This document shows, piece by piece, positions 36,115-43,358 of a stretch of 64,000 nucleotides of DNA. The first letter of the stretch is position 1. Each line of letters begins with the position of its first letter. The stretch is taken from the NCBI GenBank assembly GCA_018266175.1, contig JAFEAY010000003.1:294642-358641 (forward strand), in the 5' to 3' direction. Below the pieces are notes generated by a model. That model ran no database searches and had not been told where the DNA came from. It saw only the letters and a program-made list of their open reading frames with translations. Source of the DNA: Candidatus Dependentiae bacterium. GTDB taxonomy: Bacteria > Babelota > Babeliae > Babelales > RVW-14. Position numbers and translations under genes: made by a program.

Positions 36115-37305
36115 ATGAACAAACGAATTTTATTCGGGGTGCTTTTTTTGGCACTGGGTGCGACGTGCAAAGTATCGCTTAAGGCAAAATCCGAAGGTAG
36201 TACTAAGCTCATATCGCAAGCTCCATCAAGTGAAAGCTGGAGCATGAAAAAGCTTATAGATAATATAAAAGGTGCTAGCAAATCAACTCCACGAACACCC
36301 ATAAGTAATGAACAACAAGCAAGAGATTTTTTTACCCCACCAGCTCGTGATGCAGAAAAACCTTCAGCTCGAGCTTCAGGGGTAACTCGCGAAAAAATTG
36401 AAAGAGAATCTCGTGAGGCTGTTCAAGTTTCTCAACCTCAAAATAAAGCTGATCATATTCGTACTGCAACCGAAATGACCGCAACAACAATAACTCCTGA
36501 AAAGGGTAAGATAACTCGCGAAAAATCTGAAGGCTCATCAATAGAACGTACAAGAACTGAACGAATTGCTCAAGAAAACAAGGCAATATTCAGTAATAGC
36601 TCTCAAGTATTAGCCAAAGAACCAAAAAAGAAATCTGCAGAAGCTGAAGATATTGGTGTTGTTAAGAAACCAAAACCGACAATTGTTGGTGATATTGAGG
36701 TTCCTGCAGGAACCAAGGCTCCTAGTGCTGATACGGTTGCTGGATGGAAAGCTGAAGTAGATGCTAAAAAAGAAAAAGCTACGCGCGAAAAACGTGAAGT
36801 CTCATCAGAAGAACGCATTAAAACCGAAAGAATTGCTGAAGAAAACAAGGCAACATTCAGTAGCAGTTCGCAAGCACTTGCTATTCGAAAACCCGGCGAC
36901 ATTGTTGCGGTAAAACCCCTTGACTCTGTAACAGGAGCTTTAGTAACCACCTCAAAACCACTTACCCCAGAGACTGGTGCTATTATTCCTTACACTGGTA
37001 AACCATCCGGACCAATTTCAGTCGCTGCTGATGAAAGTAAACCTGGCATGAGTGGTAAGAAAAAAGCTGCTCTTGGTGCTGCTGCTGTTGGTGCTGGAGC
37101 TGCTGGCGTTGGAGCTGCGGCTCTTGGCGCTGGACTCATCGGTGCTGGAGCTCTTGGCGTTGCTGGTGCTGTGGGCGTAGGAATGAGCGGTGATAAAGAC
37201 AAACCTGCACCTGAAATTGCTCCAGAACGAGTTGAAGATATTAAAGGTCTTGATGCAGGCAGCGGCCTTGGTGAATCATTTGAGCCAAGTCCTATTGGTG
37301 GTTAA
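36115..37305 (+). CDS. Exported repeat protein with Gly/Ala-zipper hydrophobic segment
   Basis: 396 residues, family unknown. Signal peptide (MNKRILFGVLFLALGATC), then charged low-complexity sequence with a duplicated unit of about 34 residues: TREKSEGSSIERTRTERIA with ENKAIFSNSSQVLA, and TREKREVSSEERIKTERIA with ENKATFSSSSQALA; a worn third copy begins TREKIERESREA. Near the end is a strikingly regular GxxxG/AxxxA segment (LGAAAVGAGAAGVGAAALGA and onward, about 320-360), then an acidic tail ending FEPSPIGG. AGGGAG precedes the ATG. It belongs to the same exported island. The zipper could pack helices in a membrane. Confidence 0.76.
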   Translation: MNKRILFGVLFLALGATCKVSLKAKSEGSTKLISQAPSSESWSMKKLIDNIKGASKSTPRTPISNEQQARDFFTPPARDAEKPSARASGVTREKIERESREAVQVSQPQNKADHIRTATEMTATTITPEKGKITREKSEGSSIERTRTERIAQENKAIFSNSSQVLAKEPKKKSAEAEDIGVVKKPKPTIVGDIEVPAGTKAPSADTVAGWKAEVDAKKEKATREKREVSSEERIKTERIAEENKATFSSSSQALAIRKPGDIVAVKPLDSVTGALVTTSKPLTPETGAIIPYTGKPSGPISVAADESKPGMSGKKKAALGAAAVGAGAAGVGAAALGAGLIGAGALGVAGAVGVGMSGDKDKPAPEIAPERVEDIKGLDAGSGLGESFEPSPIGG

Positions 37306-37341
37306 TAAGCTGGTTAGAATATAAGATTGAAAGATAACATT

Positions 37342-38571
37342 ATGAATAAAAGAATAGTTATGGCCTTTGCAGCGTTAAGCTTTGCCTGCTTTTCACTTGT
37401 ATTTGGCATGAAACCTCAAAAAGCAGAAAAACCTTCAAAGCCATCAAGTGGCGATAGTTCTCATTCCTCAACGTGGAGCTCTAGTCGCAAACCAGATGGC
37501 GAACGAAGAGGTGAATTTCTCGGTCGAGGCAGAAGCGGTGAAGGTGATGAAGCAAGCAAAGGTCGAAGCACATCCAGCGCCCGAGGCGATTCTCGATCAG
37601 ATGAACCCTCAATAAAATGGAAAAAAACAAGTCTCTCTGCAGAAGATGCTGAAAAACTTGCTGCAGGACTTCAAAAAGATAAAGATGCTAAAAAATTTGC
37701 AAAAGAATTTCCTCAAGAATCAGCACGCGTGATTGCTCAAAAGGCAAAAGATGAAGCCTCTGATCGCAAACTTCAAGCTGAAGCTAAACTAGCTGCTGCA
37801 CAAAAATCGCTCGAAGATGCTTCACCTGAAGCAAGTAAAAAGATAAAAGCTGAAATTGAGCGACACAAACAAACAATCAGTGACGCCGCAGATCAAATTA
37901 AACAAGCTGAAAAAGTCTTACCTAAACCTGCGAAAGCAGCTCCAGCACAGGCTGCAGCGAAACCAAATCCGTATGAAGTCCTAGGTCTTGCACCTAACGC
38001 ATCAGATGCAGAGATCAAGAAAGCATACTTTAAAATGGCACGTGATACGCATCCAGATAAACATACTGATGATCCACTCGCCAAAGAAAAGTTTCAAGCT
38101 ATTGGAGCCGCGTACAACGCATTAAAACCGGAAAATCGCCATTTAGCTGATGCTGATCTTGCTGCTGCAAGTAAAGCAGCACCTGACAAAGCTCCAGAGA
38201 AAGGTAAAACTTCATCTGCGCCTTCAGCTGCTCAAACTAAGGCTGAACCGGGAGCACTTGTTCCTGCAGAAACAGCGGCTCTTACCCCATTCAAAGAACC
38301 TAAAGAAGGAAATAAAGATTGGAGTACCAAGAAAAAAGTTGGTGCTGCTGTTCTTGGAACTGCCGCTGTTGGTGGTATTGGCGCCGCAGCTCTTGGTGCT
38401 GGCGCAATAATCGCTGGCGGTATTGGCGCTGCTGCACTTGCAACCAAAGGCGACGACGAATCTAAAGCAACCCCTGCAGGTGATGCGCTTCCAACAGATG
38501 CTGGCGCAGCAATAACATCAGGTGAAGCAGCTCCAGTAACAGATACCTTTGTAGCAGCTCCGGCTGAATAA
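37342..38571 (+). CDS. Exported J-domain (DnaJ-like) protein
   Basis: 409 residues from the ATG at 37342 (an in-frame TTG five codons upstream is unlikely). Signal peptide (about 1-22), a Ser/Arg/Gly-rich region, a charged coiled coil (about 95-195), then a complete J domain at about 209-268: NPYEVLGLAPNASDAEIKKA, the catalytic HPD at 237-239, and KEKFQAIGAAYNAL. After an Ala/Pro linker comes a Gly/Ala hydrophobic segment (about 332-370) like those of its neighbours, and a tail ending FVAAPAE. J domains stimulate Hsp70 ATPase. Since DnaK is cytoplasmic, an exported J domain would meet only a host Hsp70, if the protein leaves the cell. The absence of the Gly/Phe and zinc-finger regions rules out canonical DnaJ. 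Confidence 0.86.
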   Translation: MNKRIVMAFAALSFACFSLVFGMKPQKAEKPSKPSSGDSSHSSTWSSSRKPDGERRGEFLGRGRSGEGDEASKGRSTSSARGDSRSDEPSIKWKKTSLSAEDAEKLAAGLQKDKDAKKFAKEFPQESARVIAQKAKDEASDRKLQAEAKLAAAQKSLEDASPEASKKIKAEIERHKQTISDAADQIKQAEKVLPKPAKAAPAQAAAKPNPYEVLGLAPNASDAEIKKAYFKMARDTHPDKHTDDPLAKEKFQAIGAAYNALKPENRHLADADLAAASKAAPDKAPEKGKTSSAPSAAQTKAEPGALVPAETAALTPFKEPKEGNKDWSTKKKVGAAVLGTAAVGGIGAAALGAGAIIAGGIGAAALATKGDDESKATPAGDALPTDAGAAITSGEAAPVTDTFVAAPAE

Positions 38572-38595
38572 TAATTAAAAATTAAGGAGTAGAAT

Positions 38596-39972
38596 ATGAA
38601 AAAAATGATGCAACTAAGAGTGCTCGCACTCCTCGCTGTCTTTTCACTTGCAAGCAATAATACTCAAGCAATGAAAAAAATTCTTGGGATAAGAAGCACA
38701 GAAGAACGCGAGAAGCGATTAACAACAAAAATAGATACAGCTCAAAAGGCACACGAGAATTTAAATGAGGCCCGCGCTGCTCGTGCCCGTGGTGAAATTA
38801 GCGGATCAGAACTACGAAGAGCCTATGACCAGGTAGATAGAACGTCGCGAGACCTGAGAAGTGCGATTCGTGATGTTGAAAAAAAAGGCGGCCTCTCTGA
38901 AGATCATCAAGGAAAACTTGTAGATCTTCATGGAAGGCTTGAGCAAACGCAAGCCCAACGGCAAGAAGCTGGAAAAGCAATTGATATTACTTACCAGCAG
39001 GAACTAACGCTCAAAAAAATTGGTCGATCTGTTTCTGGAAAAATAGAAGAAAAAAAGACTGAAGATGAAGCAAAGAGAGTCAGCGCGAAAGAATTTCAAA
39101 AAGAAGAAGAGCTACGTGCCTTAGGCGGCAAACCGCAAGTAAAACCAACAGAAAACGATTTAAAAGATGCTCGAGAAAAAATAGATCGATTAATGCAAAA
39201 ATCTCTCGATGAAAAAATAGAAAAAATGACACCTGCGGAACGCTTAGCTGAGCTAGCAAAAGCCCAAAAAGATGCTGAAAAAGCTCGCCAAGTACTCAGC
39301 GATACAAAGGCATCACTGGAAGTTGCTGACCTTAAATTGAAAAAAAAGAACCCAGAACTTTACGATGCATATGTACAACGAGTGATCAAAGAACGTGAAG
39401 TTGGATACACAGACGGAGCAATTAAAGAACAACTCAAACAACCAGACAGTCCACGAAGACAGCAAGCTCTTGATGACTTGAGATCAAAACTCAAAGATGC
39501 AGAAACTGCACTCTCTTCTCATGACAATGAAATGAGTGGTAAATTTGGTAGTAAAAAAGTTGATCAATTTTCGCAACAATGGAAAGACATGGACACTCAA
39601 CGGATTGTGACCGAACGTCTCACCGAGCAGGCTACCACAAAGCCTGCAAGTATTCGATTTACAATTTCTGAATTAGAAAAGAAAGCTCCTGAGTTTACTC
39701 CTACTACCGAGCAAAGCAAAGCACCAACTGTTCGAGATGCGCTTGGTGCTGCACAAGAAAAACCATTTTCAGAAGGTGTGACTCCTTCAAAGAAACCATC
39801 TAGTGGTGTCACAATTGGAGACAGAACAATATCAAGTGATGTAACTGAAATAAAAAGCTCACCAGGCATCGTCGTCATAGATAAGCCTGTTGCACCTCCA
39901 CCGCTGCCTCCACGCAGACCAAATCCTATGGCTTCCGAAACAGATGAAAGAACATTTGTTCCTACAACATAA
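38596..39972 (+). CDS. Exported coiled-coil protein with SH3-ligand-like proline motif
   Basis: 458 residues, family unknown. Signal peptide MKKMMQLRVLALLAVFSLAS with cleavage near TQA, then mostly charged heptad sequence (about 30-340) likely to form long coiled coils. The C-terminal 100 residues are Thr/Ser/Pro-rich and hold APPPLPPRRP (433-442), which fits the class II SH3-binding pattern PxxPxR. The protein ends ERTFVPTT. Unlike the four genes before it, it lacks the Gly/Ala hydrophobic segment. GGAG precedes the ATG and only 24 bases separate it from the J-domain gene, so they are probably cotranscribed. A strong terminator follows. Confidence 0.78.
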   Translation: MKKMMQLRVLALLAVFSLASNNTQAMKKILGIRSTEEREKRLTTKIDTAQKAHENLNEARAARARGEISGSELRRAYDQVDRTSRDLRSAIRDVEKKGGLSEDHQGKLVDLHGRLEQTQAQRQEAGKAIDITYQQELTLKKIGRSVSGKIEEKKTEDEAKRVSAKEFQKEEELRALGGKPQVKPTENDLKDAREKIDRLMQKSLDEKIEKMTPAERLAELAKAQKDAEKARQVLSDTKASLEVADLKLKKKNPELYDAYVQRVIKEREVGYTDGAIKEQLKQPDSPRRQQALDDLRSKLKDAETALSSHDNEMSGKFGSKKVDQFSQQWKDMDTQRIVTERLTEQATTKPASIRFTISELEKKAPEFTPTTEQSKAPTVRDALGAAQEKPFSEGVTPSKKPSSGVTIGDRTISSDVTEIKSSPGIVVIDKPVAPPPLPPRRPNPMASETDERTFVPTT

Positions 39973-39999
39973 TAATTAAACAGGCAAGTCTATAAACTG

Positions 40000-40026
40000 A
40001 AGGCCCGAACAGTTCGGGCCTTTTTT
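40000..40026 (+). terminator. Terminator closing the coiled-coil island
   Basis: AAGGCCCGAA-CAG-TTCGGGCCTT followed by TTTT. The same stem and loop recur at 42397-42422 after the next gene. Confidence 0.93.
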
Positions 40027-40084
40027 CATTGAATAATACTCCCAAAAAACAATTTCTCAGACAGTTACATCTGTGATTCATACC

Positions 40085-40164
40085 ACTTCATACAACCCAT
40101 TACGAAAACTCCTTGTACCGTAACCAAAAATGTTGTACAAGAAATGAAGAGAGTTGTATGAAGT
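40085..40164 (+). promoter_or_regulatory. Nested inverted repeats before the beta-propeller gene
   Basis: ACTTCATACAAC (40085-40096) is perfectly complementary to 40153-40164, and within it CTTGTAC (40112-40118) pairs with GTACAAG (40135-40141). The start codon is about 50 bases further on. It may be a leader RNA, an operator or a relic of a mobile element. Confidence 0.45.
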
Positions 40165-40215
40165 ATCCATTGTTAGGGCATGATTTTTTCATGCGAACAA
40201 AAAAGGTGGTATGTA

Positions 40216-42369
40216 ATGTACTTTAAAAAAATGTTTTATCTAAAACAGGCCTGCGTATTCACGATATCACTGGTGATATCGCTTTACGCTCCTCTTTCAG
40301 GATCAAGTCTTGATGGAACATCAGGCATCATCGTCAAAAATCAAAATCATGTTTTTCATAACGGCGACAGCGCTCAAGGGTTTGTTAGACTTGGGGGCGG
40401 ATTCACCGTCAGAGCAAGCAGTACTGGAACACTTGATATCGTCACGTCAGTCTCAGGCCCCATCGACCTTCGTGATAGCGGCAAGCTTCAGCTGCTGAAA
40501 GATATTGAACTTGATTCGAGTGTTACCTTGAGCTCCGGCGGATTTATTTTGGGTCGAGGAAGAGCTCTTGTTCTTAATGGTCCATTAACAATTCCTGCCG
40601 CAAAAACGCTTGTCATTTCAAGTGACACGGTTATCGAAGGTAAGGGAAATTCACTCACATTTGGACGTGATTCAAACTTTCTTGTTGATACAAATGCAAC
40701 GTTAACTTTACGCAATCTTAAAGTAATTACATCAGACAGACCAGCATCGACACCCTGGGTGGGACTTGGCGGCCTCCATTCTCGACTATGCCTAGACAAT
40801 GTTGAAGTTATGCTTTTTAACGACACATCTTTTTTTGGTGGCGAACTATACATTCATAACGATGTCAAAATAACTGGAACATCCGGCTTTATTTATAACT
40901 CATTTTCCCCCTGCTTTGTTGCACAAAAAAGTCGACTCTATTTTGATATTGGAACGACTTTTTCATTTGCACCACCAACCACAGATAATACTTTATTTGT
41001 GCTTCAAGATAGAACATCAACACTCCATCTCAATGGCTGTTCATTCAAAACAACTGCAACAGGGATGCGAATAACCAAAGGTAATTTAATTTTTGAAAAC
41101 AAAGTTATTCTTGATACAAATACTTCACTAAGCATATCGGGCCTGTCTCTTGTTGCTAATGCCACCGAGGGAACAGGTCTTTATTCTTCAAAATGGTCAC
41201 CAAATGGTCGATATATAGCAAGTGCTGGCACAGGATTTTCGTTAAATGTTCACGAGTTTATCAATACTAATTCACTCAGGCTTATTGCCAGCGGAGGAAC
41301 CGGCAGCAGCAGCACTCAACCTGGAGGTGAGGTTTCTTGGAACCCATCAGGAAACAGTGTTGCAGTGATTTTTCAAAGCCCTGGTGGTGGTACACGCCAG
41401 CTTGAGGTTTTTTCATTTACCGGCACAGCACTAACAAAGATTACTGAGCGTGATTATGGAACGTTTCCATTTACCGTTGATTGGCATCCAAATGGCGTAA
41501 CACTCGCAATTGGTGGCTTTGGCCCAGCAGCAGCAAACTCAGGCTTTGCAACAACAACAGAAACTCGCATTTATAATTTTGATGGCTCAAACCTTTTACC
41601 CGTAACAGGGCAAGGAGCCGGAGCTTCGTCATTGATAAAAACAGTGGCGTGGAGCCCAAATGGAAACTACTTGGCAATAGGCGGACAAGATCTTAAGTCT
41701 GGAGGCGGTTTTCTTAACAATGACCAATTACGAATTTATAGCTTTAATGGTTCAACGTTAACAACAGTAACAAGCCAACCATACGGGCCGCCTGGTCTTG
41801 TTGGTGGTGGAGAAATTGCAGCACTTGCATGGAGTCCAGATGGGACAAGGCTTGCATTGACTGGAGTAACCGCCGCTGCTGTTGGTGGTTTTGCAAGTGC
41901 TTTTGATACGCGCGTTTACGGATTTGATGGAACAAACTTAACAGCTTTGGCTGGTGATAACATCTTTGTAGGAGGAAATTATACGGGTAGAGGTATAGCG
42001 TGGGATCCCTCAGGTACTTTTCTTATTGTTGGAGGGGGAACCGGCACGGGTTTTAGAGGTCTTTATTTATTCACTGGAAGTTCATTAATCCGTGTTGCAT
42101 ATCCAAACCCTGACACAAGAATATTTGATGCTGATTGGCGGCCAGATGGCAAATTTATTGTTCAAGCTGAAAATACGGGTGGTTCTGGGGGAAATAATCT
42201 TCTTGTTTATAAGTTAAATTTTCTCTCTTGGCCAACGGCTCAACAAACCGCTTCAAATGGACTTATATTTGGAAACGGTTCACTTGGTGCAAGCAGCAAC
42301 TTACATGTCGAAGTCCTCGGAAGCGCACATGTAACAATCAAGGGTGTTGTCAGTGATGACTCTGTCTAA
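40216..42369 (+). CDS. Exported beta-helix plus WD40-like propeller protein
   Basis: 717 residues from the ATG at 40216, which follows AAAGGTGG at good spacing; an ATG at 40180 lacks a site. A signal peptide (YLKQACVFTISLVISLYAPL) precedes about 300 residues of short repetitive beta strands with Asn/Thr/Gly turns (LNGPLTIPAAKTLVI, IEGKGNSLTFGRDSN), suggesting a right-handed beta-helix. From about 325 to 690 come six or seven propeller-type repeats with WSPNGRYIA, WNPSGNSVAV, WHPNGVTLAI, WSPDGTRLALT and WRPDGKFIV. It ends in a short beta segment. Adhesin-like or surface structural role is plausible but unproven. The order helix then propeller is unusual. Confidence 0.78.
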   Translation: MYFKKMFYLKQACVFTISLVISLYAPLSGSSLDGTSGIIVKNQNHVFHNGDSAQGFVRLGGGFTVRASSTGTLDIVTSVSGPIDLRDSGKLQLLKDIELDSSVTLSSGGFILGRGRALVLNGPLTIPAAKTLVISSDTVIEGKGNSLTFGRDSNFLVDTNATLTLRNLKVITSDRPASTPWVGLGGLHSRLCLDNVEVMLFNDTSFFGGELYIHNDVKITGTSGFIYNSFSPCFVAQKSRLYFDIGTTFSFAPPTTDNTLFVLQDRTSTLHLNGCSFKTTATGMRITKGNLIFENKVILDTNTSLSISGLSLVANATEGTGLYSSKWSPNGRYIASAGTGFSLNVHEFINTNSLRLIASGGTGSSSTQPGGEVSWNPSGNSVAVIFQSPGGGTRQLEVFSFTGTALTKITERDYGTFPFTVDWHPNGVTLAIGGFGPAAANSGFATTTETRIYNFDGSNLLPVTGQGAGASSLIKTVAWSPNGNYLAIGGQDLKSGGGFLNNDQLRIYSFNGSTLTTVTSQPYGPPGLVGGGEIAALAWSPDGTRLALTGVTAAAVGGFASAFDTRVYGFDGTNLTALAGDNIFVGGNYTGRGIAWDPSGTFLIVGGGTGTGFRGLYLFTGSSLIRVAYPNPDTRIFDADWRPDGKFIVQAENTGGSGGNNLLVYKLNFLSWPTAQQTASNGLIFGNGSLGASSNLHVEVLGSAHVTIKGVVSDDSV

Positions 42370-42396
42370 CCTAAGACTTAACTGTATCTGATTATT

Positions 42397-42422
42397 AAGG
42401 CCCGAACAGTTCGGGCCTTTTC
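42397..42422. terminator. Terminator after the beta-propeller gene
   Basis: AAGGCCCGAA-CAG-TTCGGGCCTT, the same stem-loop as at 40000-40026, followed by TTCTCTTTTTT. It lies between convergent genes. Confidence 0.88.
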
Positions 42423-42441
42423 TCTTTTTTATAATTATTAC

Positions 42442-43137
42442 TCAAGACCGCTTGATATAAACACCAAGCGAACTCAAAAATTTCGATTCATCGCTATGAC
42501 GAAAGCTTCCGCCACACAATGCAACAATATGCTGCCTGTGATTATGATGATGGTGACCACCCAAAGTAAATGGCTGAGCATCGGTCATAAAGCCACCTCC
42601 ACCAAATGGCCCGTATTGTTTCCCGCTACGCAAGGTAAAAACCACTTGTGCAAGATGCATTGCACCAAAGTAACGTCCATAAACACCACTTATTTTCACC
42701 AGAGGGTCTCCTTCAGGAAACTTAATTTTTCTTTGAAATGGATCTCTTGTTCTTGAATGCTTTGGAAGCCATTTTTCTTGATAACCGGCTTGTATGTGAT
42801 TTAAGACGTCTCCATACCAAACCTTCAATCGAGTGATCGGTCCCAACGACTCTGCAAGATTCCAATCGTCAAACGATTCTGTTTTAGGCACGCGCAAAAT
42901 TTCGGTTCTTATTTCTTTAATAGCTCGAGAGGGGATTTTAGAGCACAAAGCGGCGATTGAACATTGCTTAGCTGCACAAGCAAGAACTTCTTTTTTATTC
43001 TGCCCTTGTGCTTGAATTGCTTTAACTTCTCGAATGGCCTTTTTTAAAACGTTAATATCTTTTTGTAGGCTCTGGACTGCGCACAAACTACCGACCAACA
43101 GGCTTATTCCAACAAAAAATATCACCACTTTTTTCAT
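42442..43137 (-). CDS. Exported jacalin-like lectin domain protein
   Basis: 231 residues. Signal peptide (1-20, cleavage after LCA), a Cys-containing helical region (about 21-95), then a jacalin-type beta-prism domain at about 99-229: GPITRLKVWYGD opens it, KFPEGDPLVKISGVYGRY matches the family's LxxGExLxxVSGxYG stretch, VVFTLRSGKQYGPFG matches FxTNxxxYGPFG, and HIVALCGGS with LSSLGVYIK closes it as in IVGFxGxSG...LDAIGVY. A His-rich loop (HHHHNHRQH, 195-203) is added just before the sugar-proximal strand and might bind metal. AAAGGGG precedes the ATG. Jacalin lectins bind mannose or galactose glycans. An exported bacterial one may attach to host surfaces. Confidence 0.82.
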   Translation of the reverse strand: MKKVVIFFVGISLLVGSLCAVQSLQKDINVLKKAIREVKAIQAQGQNKKEVLACAAKQCSIAALCSKIPSRAIKEIRTEILRVPKTESFDDWNLAESLGPITRLKVWYGDVLNHIQAGYQEKWLPKHSRTRDPFQRKIKFPEGDPLVKISGVYGRYFGAMHLAQVVFTLRSGKQYGPFGGGGFMTDAQPFTLGGHHHHNHRQHIVALCGGSFRHSDESKFLSSLGVYIKRS

Positions 43138-43358
43138 AAAGATTCCCCTTTCATAAAAATCGATTCACGAATAACTTCTTGAAAAGTGTACTCAAGATAA
43201 AAATACAAAAGCAATTAAGCACTCGATCTGCTCATGCAAATTTACACACCAAGCCCATAAGACAAACCGCTTATTTAAATCATTGCACGATCTTTCATCG
43301 AGCACTTAGGCTTGGAATAGTCGTAGTTGAATAAAAGTTTTTTTGGAAGGACCCGAGA

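Noticed and set aside
36603-37202. Minus-strand frames of 115 and 70 codons in the island
   Set aside because: Mirror of GC-richer, Ala/Gly-coding plus-strand sequence. No ribosome sites, and the plus-strand gene has a signal peptide and a Shine-Dalgarno.
38232-38657. 141-codon minus-strand frame opposite the J-domain gene
   Set aside because: Antisense of Ala/Gly-rich codons, overlapping two plus-strand genes.
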